Source: Liolophura sinensis
Lineage: Eukaryota > Mollusca > Polyplacophora > Chitonida > Chitonidae
Direction of reading: 5' to 3'
NCBI RefSeq assembly: GCF_032854445.1
Contig: NC_088301.1
Location: 16,824,018-16,888,017, forward strand
Length of the DNA: 64,000 nt
Below the pieces are notes generated by a model. That model was not told where the DNA came from, did no database searches, and saw only the letters and a list, made by a program, of their open reading frames with translations. The position numbers and the translations under genes were made by a program. Position 1 is the first letter of the stretch. Each line of letters starts with the position of its first letter. Positions 21,521 to 31,733 of the stretch are shown piece by piece.

Positions 21521-23060
21521 GTCGAAACAGACATTCGTAACAGCCGTCAACCAATAAGAACGTTCTGGGTCAGTAATCGCAAGGCCAACTCCCAAAACGA
21601 TGTATAACACAAACCATCAAAAAATTAAGAAAGTATATGAAGTTCAAAAATAGTACGGAATCATGAAAAGAGAAGCAGTGAACTGTTTTCAATGGGCAAT
21701 GGTGTATTATAATGAGTGAGTGAGTGAGTGAGTGCTTGGGGTTTAACGTCGTACTTAACGATTTTTCAGTCATATGACGACGAAAGAATCCTTAGAGTGC
21801 ATGTGATGTGCCTCCTTGTTGCAGGACGGATTTCCACGGCTCTTTTATCTAGTGCTGCTTCACTGAGACGCCTTACCGAAGACATGTAAGCCGCCCCGCC
21901 TGCCCCATTATACTGACACGGGACAACCAGTCGTTGCACTATCCCCTTCGTGCTGAACGCCAAGAGAGGATGTTACAACACCCTCTTTTAAGGTCTTGGG
22001 ATTGACCCTGGATCGACCGCTCCCGAATATCAGTTGCGGATAACAAAATCTAATTCAAATCAGCACGGCGCATAAATAGTGCCTATCCCCGGGTTAATCG
22101 AAATTGGACACAATCATGAGATTCTGGACATAACACGCATGATCTAACAAATGCAACAAAGTGCGATATGTACACATGGTATGTAGGACGCTTCGGTGTT
22201 TTGCTGTCCAAGTAAGGATAATTTACAACATTAAAATTGAAACTATCCCTCTTGTCGTAAAGTCTGCGAGAGAGGAAACCGTTTTGGCCTTTGTACAAAT
22301 ATAGGTCCAGATGTACCATCTGAAGACTCTTTAGCTTCCTTCAAATCCGGCGAAGGTGGATAAATATCTTTCACAGCCTTTGCTATATACGGATTGTTTA
22401 AAGATAGAAGAATCCTCAATATACTGATTAGTGAATGAGAAACATATGGCCTGGTTAGGATTACTGCATAATAGTTTCTGCATATAATCGTATTCATATG
22501 AGATAGATCGGCCAAATGGGGGTACAATTTGTACCCATCGGAATACCTATACCCTGTTGACATAGGGTTTCCCCGAATTTCACATAGATGTTATTAATGA
22601 GAAACTCTAGTCGAAACATCCCATGAATGGTAACCCTTGTATGTAGCGGAACTGAAGAAGGCTTTGTTGTCTTTGACGTAAATAGAGGCATAACTCGGTT
22701 TTATCAAACACCGAAAAAATTCGTGGTGAAATTTTATCTATTAAATCCATGTGAGGAATAGTAGCATGGAGAGTGGAAAAATCTCAGGTAGATATGTCGT
22801 TATACGGTACTCATATTACAGCGTCTAGTTCTCCATTGAGACCATTGGAGTTTTTAAGTATCTACATTCAGTTGACCTGAAATTTATTTGCAATTGCATA
22901 ACAGTACCTGTTCCAAAATGACTGTACCTCTTCTAGTGCCTTCGTTAAGAGAGTGGTGACAAGTTTGGTGGTACAGCTTGCATTTTTGCATTTTTGAAAT
23001 CCAGTAAAGTTGTGATATGTCGGTGTGACGGGAAGGTACGGATATACGTCTTTGTTTGAG
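21521..23060 (-). mobile_element. Best-preserved copy of the RT retroelement (decayed)
   Basis: Minus-strand element, read from about 23060 down to the terminus at 21521. Coding signs in order: CTTKLVTTLLTKALEEVQSF (about 22.95 kb), DFSTLHATIPHMDL (about 22.75 kb, the RT motif around the first catalytic Asp), GIGIPMGTNCTP (about 22.53 kb, fingers/palm), LLSLNNPYIAKAVKDIYPPS after a disrupted YxDD box, LDLYLYKGQNG, and LYDKRDSFNFNVVNYPYLDS. Several frameshifts break it. A non-coding 3' UTR follows and is split by a SINE at 21714-22027. It resembles Penelope-like or a related RT lineage. No endonuclease domain was seen. Confidence 0.8.
21714..22027 (-). repeat. SINE (CACTCAC-tailed family) nested in the retroelement
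   Basis: The plus strand opens with gagtgagtgagtgagtg, then 'ggggtttaacgtcgtactta' and 'tcagtcatatgacgacgaa'. It runs through 'cttttatctagtgctgcttc' to the tRNA-derived head ('ggatcgaccgctcccga'), so the element is read on the minus strand. The A-box end of the head is missing. The retroelement 3' UTR continues on both sides. Confidence 0.9.
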
Positions 23061-23411
23061 AAAGGACTGATGATTTTAAATAGTTCCTCCAGAGTAATTG
23101 TCGTTATGAAATCCCTTAATGATGCGGCAATTATTTTTGGGGTTTTTTTTCGATAATGGCCGAAGTTTTCTTTGATGATGGCAGTTTGTCAGGGTGAATT
23201 GTCTGGACATGGTATTTTCTTTCTCTGGTCTTTTTTGTATTGGACTCCGCCTGCATATGTTTCCATATTAGAAGGCCGTGGACGACAGGGAATGTGTCGA
23301 AGATAACAAGGCCTTCTCATATGGAACCGATTCTATCCTGTCGATGTTATGAAGACAGTTCCTTAATGCATCTGGCTATTACAGGGATAAAACTTATGCA
23401 AAGAAGCCTTC

Positions 23412-23700
23412 TGATTCTCTGACAATCTTTGCGTATCCCGAGGGTGGTTTTATTGCCAGCTCGCCCTGACAGATTACTGCAGTTTCTTTCAGTGATGAGC
23501 TGATAAGTGATGTGACATCAAAGTATCCTGTGACGTTTTCAAGGCTACCGATAGTAAAATCCCCGAGGGCTTCAGGGACATGAGTAAATTGGGCATCAAC
23601 GTCCTATCTCCAATTTTGAAATACATTTTCTTGGCTTTTAAAACTTTCGATATTTTCTCTATTATACCTGTTCCTTACTTGTTTTTCTATCTTCTGTCAG
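23412..23700 (-). pseudogene. Open frame upstream of the RT remnant, one in-frame stop
   Basis: Minus-strand frame of about 95 codons with a single TAG. After the stop it reads DVDAQFTHVPEALGDFTIGS, then YFDVTSLISSSLKETAVICQ and ends ESEGFFA. Composition is protein-like (mixed, few rare residues), unlike the chance frames nearby. It lies just upstream of the RT in the same orientation, so it may be the element's own N-terminal or first ORF. A captured host exon is the alternative. I do not recognise the domain. Confidence 0.4.
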
Positions 23701-23969
23701 ACTTACTCTTCACTCTAATCTAAAAAAAATAGTATTTATCACTGCATCAAAACTGCGAGCACACGGTAAGGTTACGGATGAGCGTGTCAGTGTGACTGGA
23801 TGAAAATATGGAGTATGCATATGGAGTAAGGCGTATGGAGGAGTGTCGATAAGCTGCAATCATTAAAACCTAGACAGGGCAAGGAAAATGAAAATCGATA
23901 CAAATTGGACGGCTGCTGCAATGTATAAATAATTAAAGTAAAACTGTGTAATAATTCAGTTTAGTAACA

Positions 23970-24352
23970 TCTCCATCAGGCGAATGAATGAGATCAGTGT
24001 TCAGATCGTGTAAGTATCTAAAATGTTGATAATCGAAAAGTGTATCTCAGCTGCGCTTTGATTGCAACTGTTCATACATCCAATGTGACGCTCAAGATCA
24101 ACACGATGAATATACAGCCCCTAGCCCAGGGTTAGCGGAATTAGGCATAATCATGAAGCCGAGTGCCAGAGATTCTGGACACTCTGTCCATATTTACTTA
24201 CAAGAGAATTATACTCTTTGTTAAACTTTTAAGTGAAATCGTTTGATGGACTAACCATAACACACTTTTTTGTTCAGCAATACCTTGTGAAGTTGATTGA
24301 AGTCGTCACAAAACACACAGGATCTAACAAATGCTGCAGAGTGAGATATGAA
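23970..24352 (-). mobile_element. Retroelement fragment: RT C-terminus plus start of 3' UTR
   Basis: On the minus strand a frame reads ISHSAAFVRSCVFCDDFNQL and, after a stop, YNSLVSKYGQSVQNLW, extending the RT C-terminus seen in the copies at 7.9 and 22.1 kb. It continues into shared 3'-UTR sequence ('gattgcaactgttcatac', 'ggcgaatgaatgagatcag'). The 3' terminus is absent. Confidence 0.75.
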
Positions 24353-25144
24353 CACACCATATCAAGGACCCTTTGGGAAGATGAAACACGGCCACAGTAA
24401 AGCAATCCAAATAAAAACAATAATGTCTAGTAATCATCACCAAAGTGCTGCCGGCAGCTGTGCATTTATTTATCCTGGATTATATTGTCGGTACGCAGAA
24501 TATCAGAATGTATTAACCTACAGAACTCACTGGCAATTCATGCTAGTGCTACTGCTTGGACAAAGTATCCGTAATGCGATCTGTGATAGACCATTCCCGT
24601 AGTCATAATAAATGGTTCTGATGGCTGCTTTACGTAGTGTTGTTACCGTAGTTAAAGTTCTACCTGTACACCGAAATTTGGCAAATGGGTAACAAGAACT
24701 ATTTGAAATGAAATCATTACATTATTAAGCAACGGTTGATACAGTACATACTATATGGGAAGGACTGTGCTGCAAACGAACCAGACCCTCACACGAGTTA
24801 CAGACTGGGAACAATCGAGAGACTGGTCATATCGAAGACTTTCAAGCCTGTAGAACGGAGTCGTAAATGGGAAAAGCGATTTTTTAAATATCATTGTGTC
24901 ATGACGAGTTATGAAGCCAGTGAAACTACATTAGACAAGGAAGAAGGGGTCATCTTCACATAAATCTTCCAAAGATCGATTGTCTTACGTTTTTTTCCTC
25001 ATATACATCATATGCATTGTATTTCTGAATCAGTCTTAAACTAACATAAAAAAATCTTGTCGGTCATGGTATTACTATGCTGGTCCATACTCGTGGGGGC
25101 GAACAAGAAACTGGGTTTGTGTGTCCCGTAATTCCAATGGCGGA

Positions 25145-25396
25145 TTAACTGCTGAGGAAGAGACATTCAATCGTCAAGACAAGACGATATTTCAATCGAG
25201 CGAGATAATCTTTTTTGTACCACCGAATCCAAAATTTTCCCAAAACCTTCGCTTTCTTTTCTGGAGGAACGAACCAAGATGATGACGCCTCACCGTTAGC
25301 CATCACGTGCCTTATTTTTGGCGCAATCTCTTCGGTTCGATCCTTGCCCATTGCCAGGCCATAGTATTCATTAGCGGTTTTCTCACTGTGGCTCTT
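25145..25396 (-). CDS. Unrecognised 83-codon open frame, possibly TE-derived
   Basis: Minus-strand frame opening after a TAA at 25397-25399. It reads KTANEYYGLAMGKDRTEEIA, SSSWFVPPEKKAKVLGKFWI and WYKKDYLARLK before stopping at 25145. Composition is lysine- and glutamate-rich and protein-like. FWIRWYKKDYLARL faintly recalls the tail of BEL/Pao polyproteins (FWKRW..EYL), but the rest does not fit. No splice sites were assigned. It abuts the CpG-rich minisatellite. Confidence 0.3.
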   Translation of the reverse strand, partial: KSHSEKTANEYYGLAMGKDRTEEIAPKIRHVMANGEASSSWFVPPEKKAKVLGKFWIRWYKKDYLARLKYRLVLTIECLFLSS

Positions 25397-25448
25397 TTAT
25401 GGAAGCCGGTTGCGGCCACTCGCGTTTTCTTACTTCCGGCCATAAAAA

Positions 25449-25566
25449 GTCGAAAACGCGAAAACATCAAAGGGCGAAGCACGAAAACATGAAAGAGCCA
25501 AGTTGGAAAATCCGAAAGTGCGGGGCAAAAGCCCGAAAACGCGAGGCGAAAACACGTAAGTGCGAA
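25449..25566. repeat. CpG-rich degenerate minisatellite
   Basis: Units of about 8-11 bp built on 'cgaaaacgcg', 'cgaaaacatg', 'cgaaagtgcg' and 'gcgaaaacacg'. It is conspicuously CpG-dense in an AT-rich neighbourhood. The unit length drifts, so it is an old or slippage-prone array. Confidence 0.7.
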
Positions 25567-25687
25567 GTTTAAATATAAAAAGGAACGAGAACCAACGTAT
25601 TGTACATATATATTGATAATCTTGGGTGGCTTTTCAAAACAAAAACACTCAGCATTGCTGTAACACAACACAAACCGGTGTGATGTT

Positions 25688-25855
25688 TATTTATCACCCA
25701 CGACCATTTGCAGGTTGCTTAAACACCGTCCCACGTAAGGCCGGAGCCGAAGCCAGCGTGAGCTGGAATTGAACTCACATCGACCGCATTGGTTGGAGGC
25801 ACCTGGGCAATTACACAGCCCTGGCGTGTTAAACCTCTCGACCACGAAACTCTCC
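25688..25855 (-). repeat. SINE variant with a different tRNA-like head, target-site duplication
   Basis: Flanked by gtgtgatgtt at 25678-25687 and 25856-25865. On the minus strand it opens 'ggagagtttcgtggtcgaga', with 'ggtttaacacgcc' in place of the usual 'ctcagttggttagc', and has a clear B-box-like 'gtgagttcaattcc'. It shares the body as far as 'aatggtcgtgggt' and then goes straight to a short ataaataaa tail, lacking the distal core. It is related to 51040-51206. Confidence 0.8.
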
Positions 25856-25865
25856 GTGTGATGTT

Positions 25866-27333
25866 CAAAGCCTTTTTATCTTAATACCGTACAACTGACC
25901 CGTCCACAGCAGAGAGTTAATCGGGCAAACACCAAAAAAGGAGGATTATTTATGTTATGTCTGACACCGAATGAGCCACATAAGGCTGTCAGAATATTAG
26001 GTAACCTTTGTCCCTCTTTTTGTGCCTTGTACTAACAATTACGTGCCGTTCACAACATACACTGTAGGTTATCAAGTAATTTAGCTATGTTTGTTTCATA
26101 ATTTTCCCTTTTTTTTTTGCTCTGTATGTGTTTCACTTCATTTTCGTTTTGTTTTACTTTTAAAGATGCCCGCGAGTTATGTATCTCCTGTTAAATTGTA
26201 GTTTGAATTCCCTTTATCCACATGCAGTAAAGACATTTTATTTAATAATGCACCTCTGCATCATTGTTCGTTATAATCCTACCAGGACTGTAGGAGGTTA
26301 TACAACTCGCAGTGTTAACTTAGAACGTTTATTTTATGCACCTTACGACACTCCGGATATAGCAAAACTTTGTTCAAAGCCTGCAGCTCAGCAAAATTCC
26401 CACCTATATTATTACCTCTTACCGCACCTGGTAAGCTACACTCACATTATCCTGGGCTCACTCATCACTCCACTAACCATACCTACATTGACGCTAAACA
26501 CGCCGATTTAACTTCTTTGTTATCTTTTTAAAAACCTAAGCACCGACATCCTTTCTTTAAACCCTGCAGTTTGACCATGACAGAATAGAAAATTCCATAA
26601 TTCCATCTGGCAAATTGTCCTCCGTCAGCTTTTCGCTGATTATTGTGTCAACAGCCGCCATGCTCTTATGCCATGTGACACCATAAATGATTGAACACAT
26701 ATTGGGCTAGTGGTACGTGGAACTTTAAACATATCAGATGCTTCCCTTACGCCCTCTCTTTGCCAAAAACATCAGAAAATTTGCTCGATCACGGGAAAAA
26801 CCTCTGAGCTCCATTCCTGGAAAATCATTTTGGTCACGCATGCCTCGGGTTTTACAGTGTCAGCCCTGGTGTATGACTCAGGCTTGGCATAAATACACCA
26901 TAAAATGTGTACTTCTGTGCGCGAGTTATAGAAAACCTGCCGCGCATATATTAATCAAACAGTACATAAAGGACCATTCTGTTGGATAATGGGCATTATC
27001 TGGCAACGGAGTAAAGGAGCTGGCCTTTGAATATTCAAGTCAAAGTGCGTTTAACGATAAAAAGGCAACGGGCCATATTGATCAAGGACATTAGAACTAA
27101 TGGAGGAGAATGATGTTCTGTTTCATGTACAAACATCGGGACTCTTTATACCGTGTTTAAAATTCAAAGAGACATTTGGCAATGATTAAAGTGGGTAAAA
27201 TCCATGAAGTGTTCTAAAGAAGCGATTACACTGTAGTTTAATAGATCTTTGATCGTATCTACAAATCAGTCAACACGCTTGTGACTTCAAAATTACTATT
27301 GGTAAAGTACACATTCCCTACATTAATGTCATC

Positions 27334-27336
<3 letters not shown>
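25866..27336. other. No gene recognised
   Basis: Contains a 110-codon frame at 26179-26511 that reads as low-information, hydrophobic and tyrosine-rich, and two overlapping small frames near 26.8 kb. None is convincing. Confidence 0.45.

Positions 27337-27409
<73 letters not shown>
27337..27409. repeat. (TA)n microsatellite, 73 bp
   Basis: Uninterrupted alternating T and A. The 69-codon open frame across it is an artefact of the repeat. Confidence 0.98.
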
Positions 27410-27411
<2 letters not shown>

Positions 27412-27572
27412 TTATCTGAGCGCGATACCAGTGTCCCCTTATAAAATACAGTTAATGATTAACTTTTCCACGTCTCCGATTCCATTATGACTGGTTACTG
27501 TCGTCGTGGCCGCACGACTACTTAAGAAAGCTACTCATTCGCTGTGGAGCGTCCACTTCGGGGGGCTTTAAA

Positions 27573-27853
27573 TCTAGGGACAGTCCTGAAAAGAGGAATT
27601 GCAACTTTCTTGCTTGGCGTTCGGCATTAAGGGGATAGTGCATCAACTGGTTGACCCGTAGCAATATACTGGCGCGAGCGAGGCACCTTACTTGCATTCG
27701 GTAAGTCGTTTCAATGAAGCAGCGCTAGATAAAAGAGTGGTGAAAATCCCTCCTGCGACAAGAGGCATATTACACTCTAAGAATTCCTTCGTCGTCATAT
27801 GACTAAAAAATTGTTAAGTACGACGTTAAACCTCAAGCACGCACTCACGTACT
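27573..27853 (+). repeat. SINE (CACTCAC-tailed family), head truncated
   Basis: Starts at 'gaaaagaggaattgcaac' and includes 'cttggcgttcggcattaagg', 'gatagtgcatcaactgg', 'gataaaagagtggtg' and 'ttccttcgtcgtcatatgac'. It ends 'gtacgacgttaaacctcaag' and cgcactcac. The tRNA-derived head is missing. Confidence 0.9.
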
Positions 27854-29019
27854 CCCTTATTCTCTGTCACGCATTTTATCAATAAGTATAAACTGATACA
27901 CGAAAGATTACGACATCAGTTGTCAGGGAGTAAAAAATGGAATTTTGACTGATTAAGGATTTTGTGAGGATAAAATTAGCATGCCGAGTTTGAATATTTT
28001 CTTGGAAAGATTTAAAGCACATGTGCAATTCTAAATTTAACAACATGTGAAAAAATTTAAGCGGAAGGAAATGTCATTAATCAGGTTCGTTGGGGTTTTG
28101 TACGTCCGCGAAAGAAAGTGAAATCCGACGATTTATAATTCGTATCGAATTACTTTCTGAGTGCTACTCTTGACATTGCTACAGAATCAAGGAACAGCAA
28201 ATATACGGGGAACTTCCTTGTTGACAGAGTATTACCGAGCAGTATAAATACTACTGATGACGTAAGGCAGACGAGTAAGCCTAGGGCAGTGATTCAGGTA
28301 GAAGCGCTATAGCTATTACCGATGATTTGCTAAAAAGCCAACCACCAATTCCAAACCACAGACGAATTCCACCACCGCTTCATCTGTTGAACGCGTGACA
28401 ATTGCATAGTATTATATTTTATCGCTGGTCACCGCTGAACAATATTCAGCTCAGGTTCACCTCTAATGAAGTTTCCCAGTGAAGGCTTCAGTAACACCGA
28501 ATTGTATATGAGTGGAAAACACAAAAAGTATTCGGCACTTTTTATTGTCACGGATTGGGTCGTTTCAAAGACAGCCCGATAATCAAAAAGAGAGAATCCC
28601 CAGTTATGGATTACGCGCTCGGGACTGCACCACAAAGGTAACGTGGTTAGTGTCGCTGTCGTTGGCGGAATGACAGTGGTTCTGTCTACGCTGTGAGACG
28701 TTAATTGTTCAATATTAATGCATTCTCACCAGTTTCTCGGCTTAATGTTATTGGTCAAACTACTAAACGTTCATATTTCAATATAATGAGATGTCATTGT
28801 ACTACGGGTTTGATGTGATGAAACTCCTGTTAGACTCAACATGAGGTTGAGATCTTGTCTTTATCACGTTTATGAAAACGACCCTGAAACACATGTAAAC
28901 GTAAAGGAAACGCAAGGACATGCACCCCAATGAATTGCAAATTGTTACGACCCAAACTGTCTGTATTATAAAGAGATGGCTTGTTCGAAATACACGACAG
29001 TTTAGCCGCACAAAAAAGT
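27854..29019. other. No gene or repeat recognised
   Basis: AT-rich sequence with small frames only. Confidence 0.45.
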
Positions 29020-29710
29020 AACCAAAACCAGCAGATTTTATTTTACAACAACTTATTAGCTTAACAAGAACAGATAATAATAATAATAATAAGACTTATA
29101 CAAATACTAAAGTACTTAAGTTTAACAAGAAAGGATAGCAGTATCTATACAAATACTAAAGTACTTAAGGTGTCAAGCCCAAACGGACGCATATATTCCA
29201 CAATATATATACCACACAGGCATAAATGCTCGGAGGCAAATTCACAAGAGGGAAAATCCACAGTATAACTGAGTGTGTGGCGAAATACACAAAATTCCAC
29301 AGACAGGGTCCGTGTACTAATAGGCACTGTGCACAAATTAAACATACAAGTTCAGACTGAACAAGTGTTCGGTGGAGATAGGATATAACAAAGCCAGAGG
29401 CTATAAAGACACCAAAATTCAGCACAAAAGGCCTACTAAAGTAATACACAGCGAAAGCATCCAAACTCTCAATAATTCTCCTTTCTCTCCGTTCTCTGTT
29501 CTCTCCCTTTTGACCTGCTTTCATAGGTCTTATATAGCCCGGTGGAATTGTCTAGAATAAGAAAATTCCTGAACACTTGATGTAAACAAACAGGCACCCA
29601 ACTGCGTGCATTCTGGAACACTCTAAGGCAGAGGCAGACAGCAGGCGCCGAACTCAGCGTATGTAAACAGTGGCAAGCTAAATTTAGAAACTGACGGCAG
29701 TCGTGCACAT
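29020..29710 (-). other. Promoter-to-polyA stretch on the minus strand, LTR-like
   Basis: Read on the minus strand: a TATA box (ctatataagacc, 29528-29538), then a purine-rich leader (agggagagaacagagaac) and a 119-codon frame (29524-29165) with no recognisable domain. A polyadenylation signal AATAAA follows (complement of 29037-29042), with a downstream T-rich tract. This order within about 700 bp suits an LTR or a short transcription unit. I found no matching partner LTR, and no convincing TG..CA ends or target-site duplication. Confidence 0.35.
29098..29169. repeat. Pair of 23-bp direct repeats
   Basis: atacaaatactaaagtactt plus aag occurs at 29098-29120 and again at 29147-29169, about 49 bp apart. 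It lies inside the LTR-like stretch, upstream of the polyA signal in that orientation. Confidence 0.8.
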
Positions 29711-30145
29711 AACAAAATAATTATGACCCTTTGCCATCACGTTATAAACAACACAAGAGAGATAAATCATACAGCCCATAGATATCGTCTAAGGCAGTCT
29801 CAGGGAATATGTCCTCCAGATATCAGTGGTAGGATGAGAAAACTCGAGTCTCTGATGTAGGACTTTGACCTCAACAAAGCGCACAGCTGTATACATTGTA
29901 TAAGGTTTTGCAGTTCAACTGTCATATAATAGCTTCCAGTCTAAGTTTCAACAAGCAGTTCTATCATATGTTTTCGTAACACCCTGTTATCAACTAACAA
30001 TCACGGAAGGATGCTTTCCACGATGAAGCCAATGTATACGCCCTGCTTATAGCTGAGAGTGTTTCTGCAATTTCTGCAACGCATGTGTGTTATCAATGTG
30101 ACTTCGTCTGCCTTTGTTCATTGCCGAGGCCTTTGAAATGTTAGT

Positions 30146-30352
30146 ATTTTGACCGTCGGGAAAACAGAAACTCAAGTATACTACCAGCAAGAAAAATCAA
30201 TTTTAGTCTCAACAGATGAGATCTTTAAATCCTTCAAAATCTATAATGACCCTCATGCAGTAAAAAGCAAAGTAATCAATATCATATCAGAAGTGGATAA
30301 GAGACAAATGAAAACGCCTCACGAATTTACTTTAAGAGCCCGTTATGTCAAG
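30146..30352 (+). pseudogene. Open frame cut by a SINE insertion
   Basis: A 69-codon plus-strand frame reading TVGKTETQVYYQQEKSILVS, then FKIYNDPHAVKSK and KTPHEFTLRARYVK. It runs straight into the target-site duplication of the SINE at 30353-30699. Beyond the SINE the same frame continues for a few codons to a stop near 30747. Composition looks protein-like, but no family is recognised and no convincing acceptor or start defines the 5' side. It may be chance. Confidence 0.25.
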
Positions 30353-30699
30353 TTGTGAGTGAGTGAGTGTTTGTTGTTTAACATTGTACTCAACAATTTT
30401 TCAGTCATATGACGACGAAGGAATCCTTAGAATGTATGTAATGTGCCTCCTTGATGAAGGACGAAATTCCACCGCTCTTTTATCTGGTGCTGCTTCACTG
30501 ACAAGCCTTACCGAAAGTAAGTAAGTTGCCCCGCCCGAGCCATTACACTGATACGGGTTAATCAGTCGTTGCACTATCCCCTTAATGCTGAACGAGCGAG
30601 GAAGCTGCATCTTAAAGCTGTTTTAAAGGTCTTAGGATTTACACAGGATCTACCGCTCCCGAAGCGGATGCTCTACCAATCGTGCTAGCGGAACCAGGT
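30353..30699 (-). repeat. SINE (CACTCAC-tailed family), full length, exact target-site duplication
   Basis: The plus strand opens 'ttgtgagtgagtgagtg', then the 'cagtcatatgacgacgaagg' core and a body ending 'gctcccgaagcggatgctc', the tRNA-like head read from the minus strand. It is flanked by cgttatgtcaag at 30341-30352 and 30700-30711. Confidence 0.95.
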
Positions 30700-30711
30700 C
30701 GTTATGTCAAG

Positions 30712-31733
30712 GAAAACGTATTGCCATATCAATACATTCATCTCTGACATTTCAAACAACATCACTGAGTAACGGAAGCATGCAGCAAAAACCATGGTTT
30801 CAGCGTATATTTACATACTATTTGTACAATTAATATAATTAGGTAGAATAATTAGGGAAAGTAAACAGTACCTGTTAGTCTTTAATTATCCCATGTATAA
30901 TCATCCCATACAAAGAAGATATATTGATCTGAGAATAACTGTTGTATACATAAACAGGAAATATATGAGGCCTTAAACTGTGGTAACTGCACGCAATTTT
31001 CAATTTACAAACAGCCTTAGAGGCCAAAATGTATTCAAATGAGATTACGGCGTCGTTAGTTGACTTGGGTTAAACATCGGGTCACTTTAGTGGAGTATCT
31101 TACATCTATATGTCACAATTTATAAATCAAATCACGTTGTTCCACTAGACTTGGTCACACGAAAGATTTCAAAAATGGAGCTTGTCGCTGCCTCACTTGG
31201 CGCTCAGCAGTGAGACAACATGCTGGATGACGACAGCATCTTAGCGGCATGAAGCCGCCCTGTCACAGCAAGGCAGTGTACGGTACTTTATATGTACACG
31301 CATCTCATTGTCACTTAACTGAAAAGTATGGTCTGAAATATCAGCCATGCATACATACATACTGCGTAAATGATTTGGAAAGGTTGTTTTTCTATAAACA
31401 ACAGACAGGGAAAGAACTGTGACTTGGAACGCTGAATATTAAAATATTGCTTTGTCCAGTGCCAGACATCAGCAAATTAAGCATCTCGAATTAAGAGGAT
31501 AGACTGAAGTCATAGCTGGTATTGTGTTTGTAATAGTTTGACATTACTTCAACAGGCCTGACTGATAAACATAAAACTATGGCTTGACAAAGGCGGTGTT
31601 GTGCGCAGCCGAGCAACGGGGTGTACTATGTCTTCAGGCCTTTGTGTTTTCTACATTTGTCAAAAATAGGCAAGTCACTATTTGCTGAGAAAAATACTGA
31701 AATAATGTCTCTTTTTCATGTGTGTGCTGGTTT
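30712..31733. other. No gene recognised
   Basis: AT-rich, with a slightly GC-richer patch at 31170-31280 (cttgtcgctgcctcacttgg and neighbours) that may be an unclassified SINE-like repeat. No other copy was found here. Confidence 0.4.

Noticed and set aside
21720-21735. gtgagtgagtgagtg as an independent microsatellite
   Set aside because: It is the 3' tail of the SINE at 21714-22027, and the same holds at 30354.
26179-26511. 110-codon hydrophobic frame
   Set aside because: Composition follows AT-rich sequence, and no signal peptide or membrane pattern stands out from chance.
27281-27490. 69-codon open frame with alternating Tyr and Ile
   Set aside because: It is the translation of the (TA)n microsatellite.
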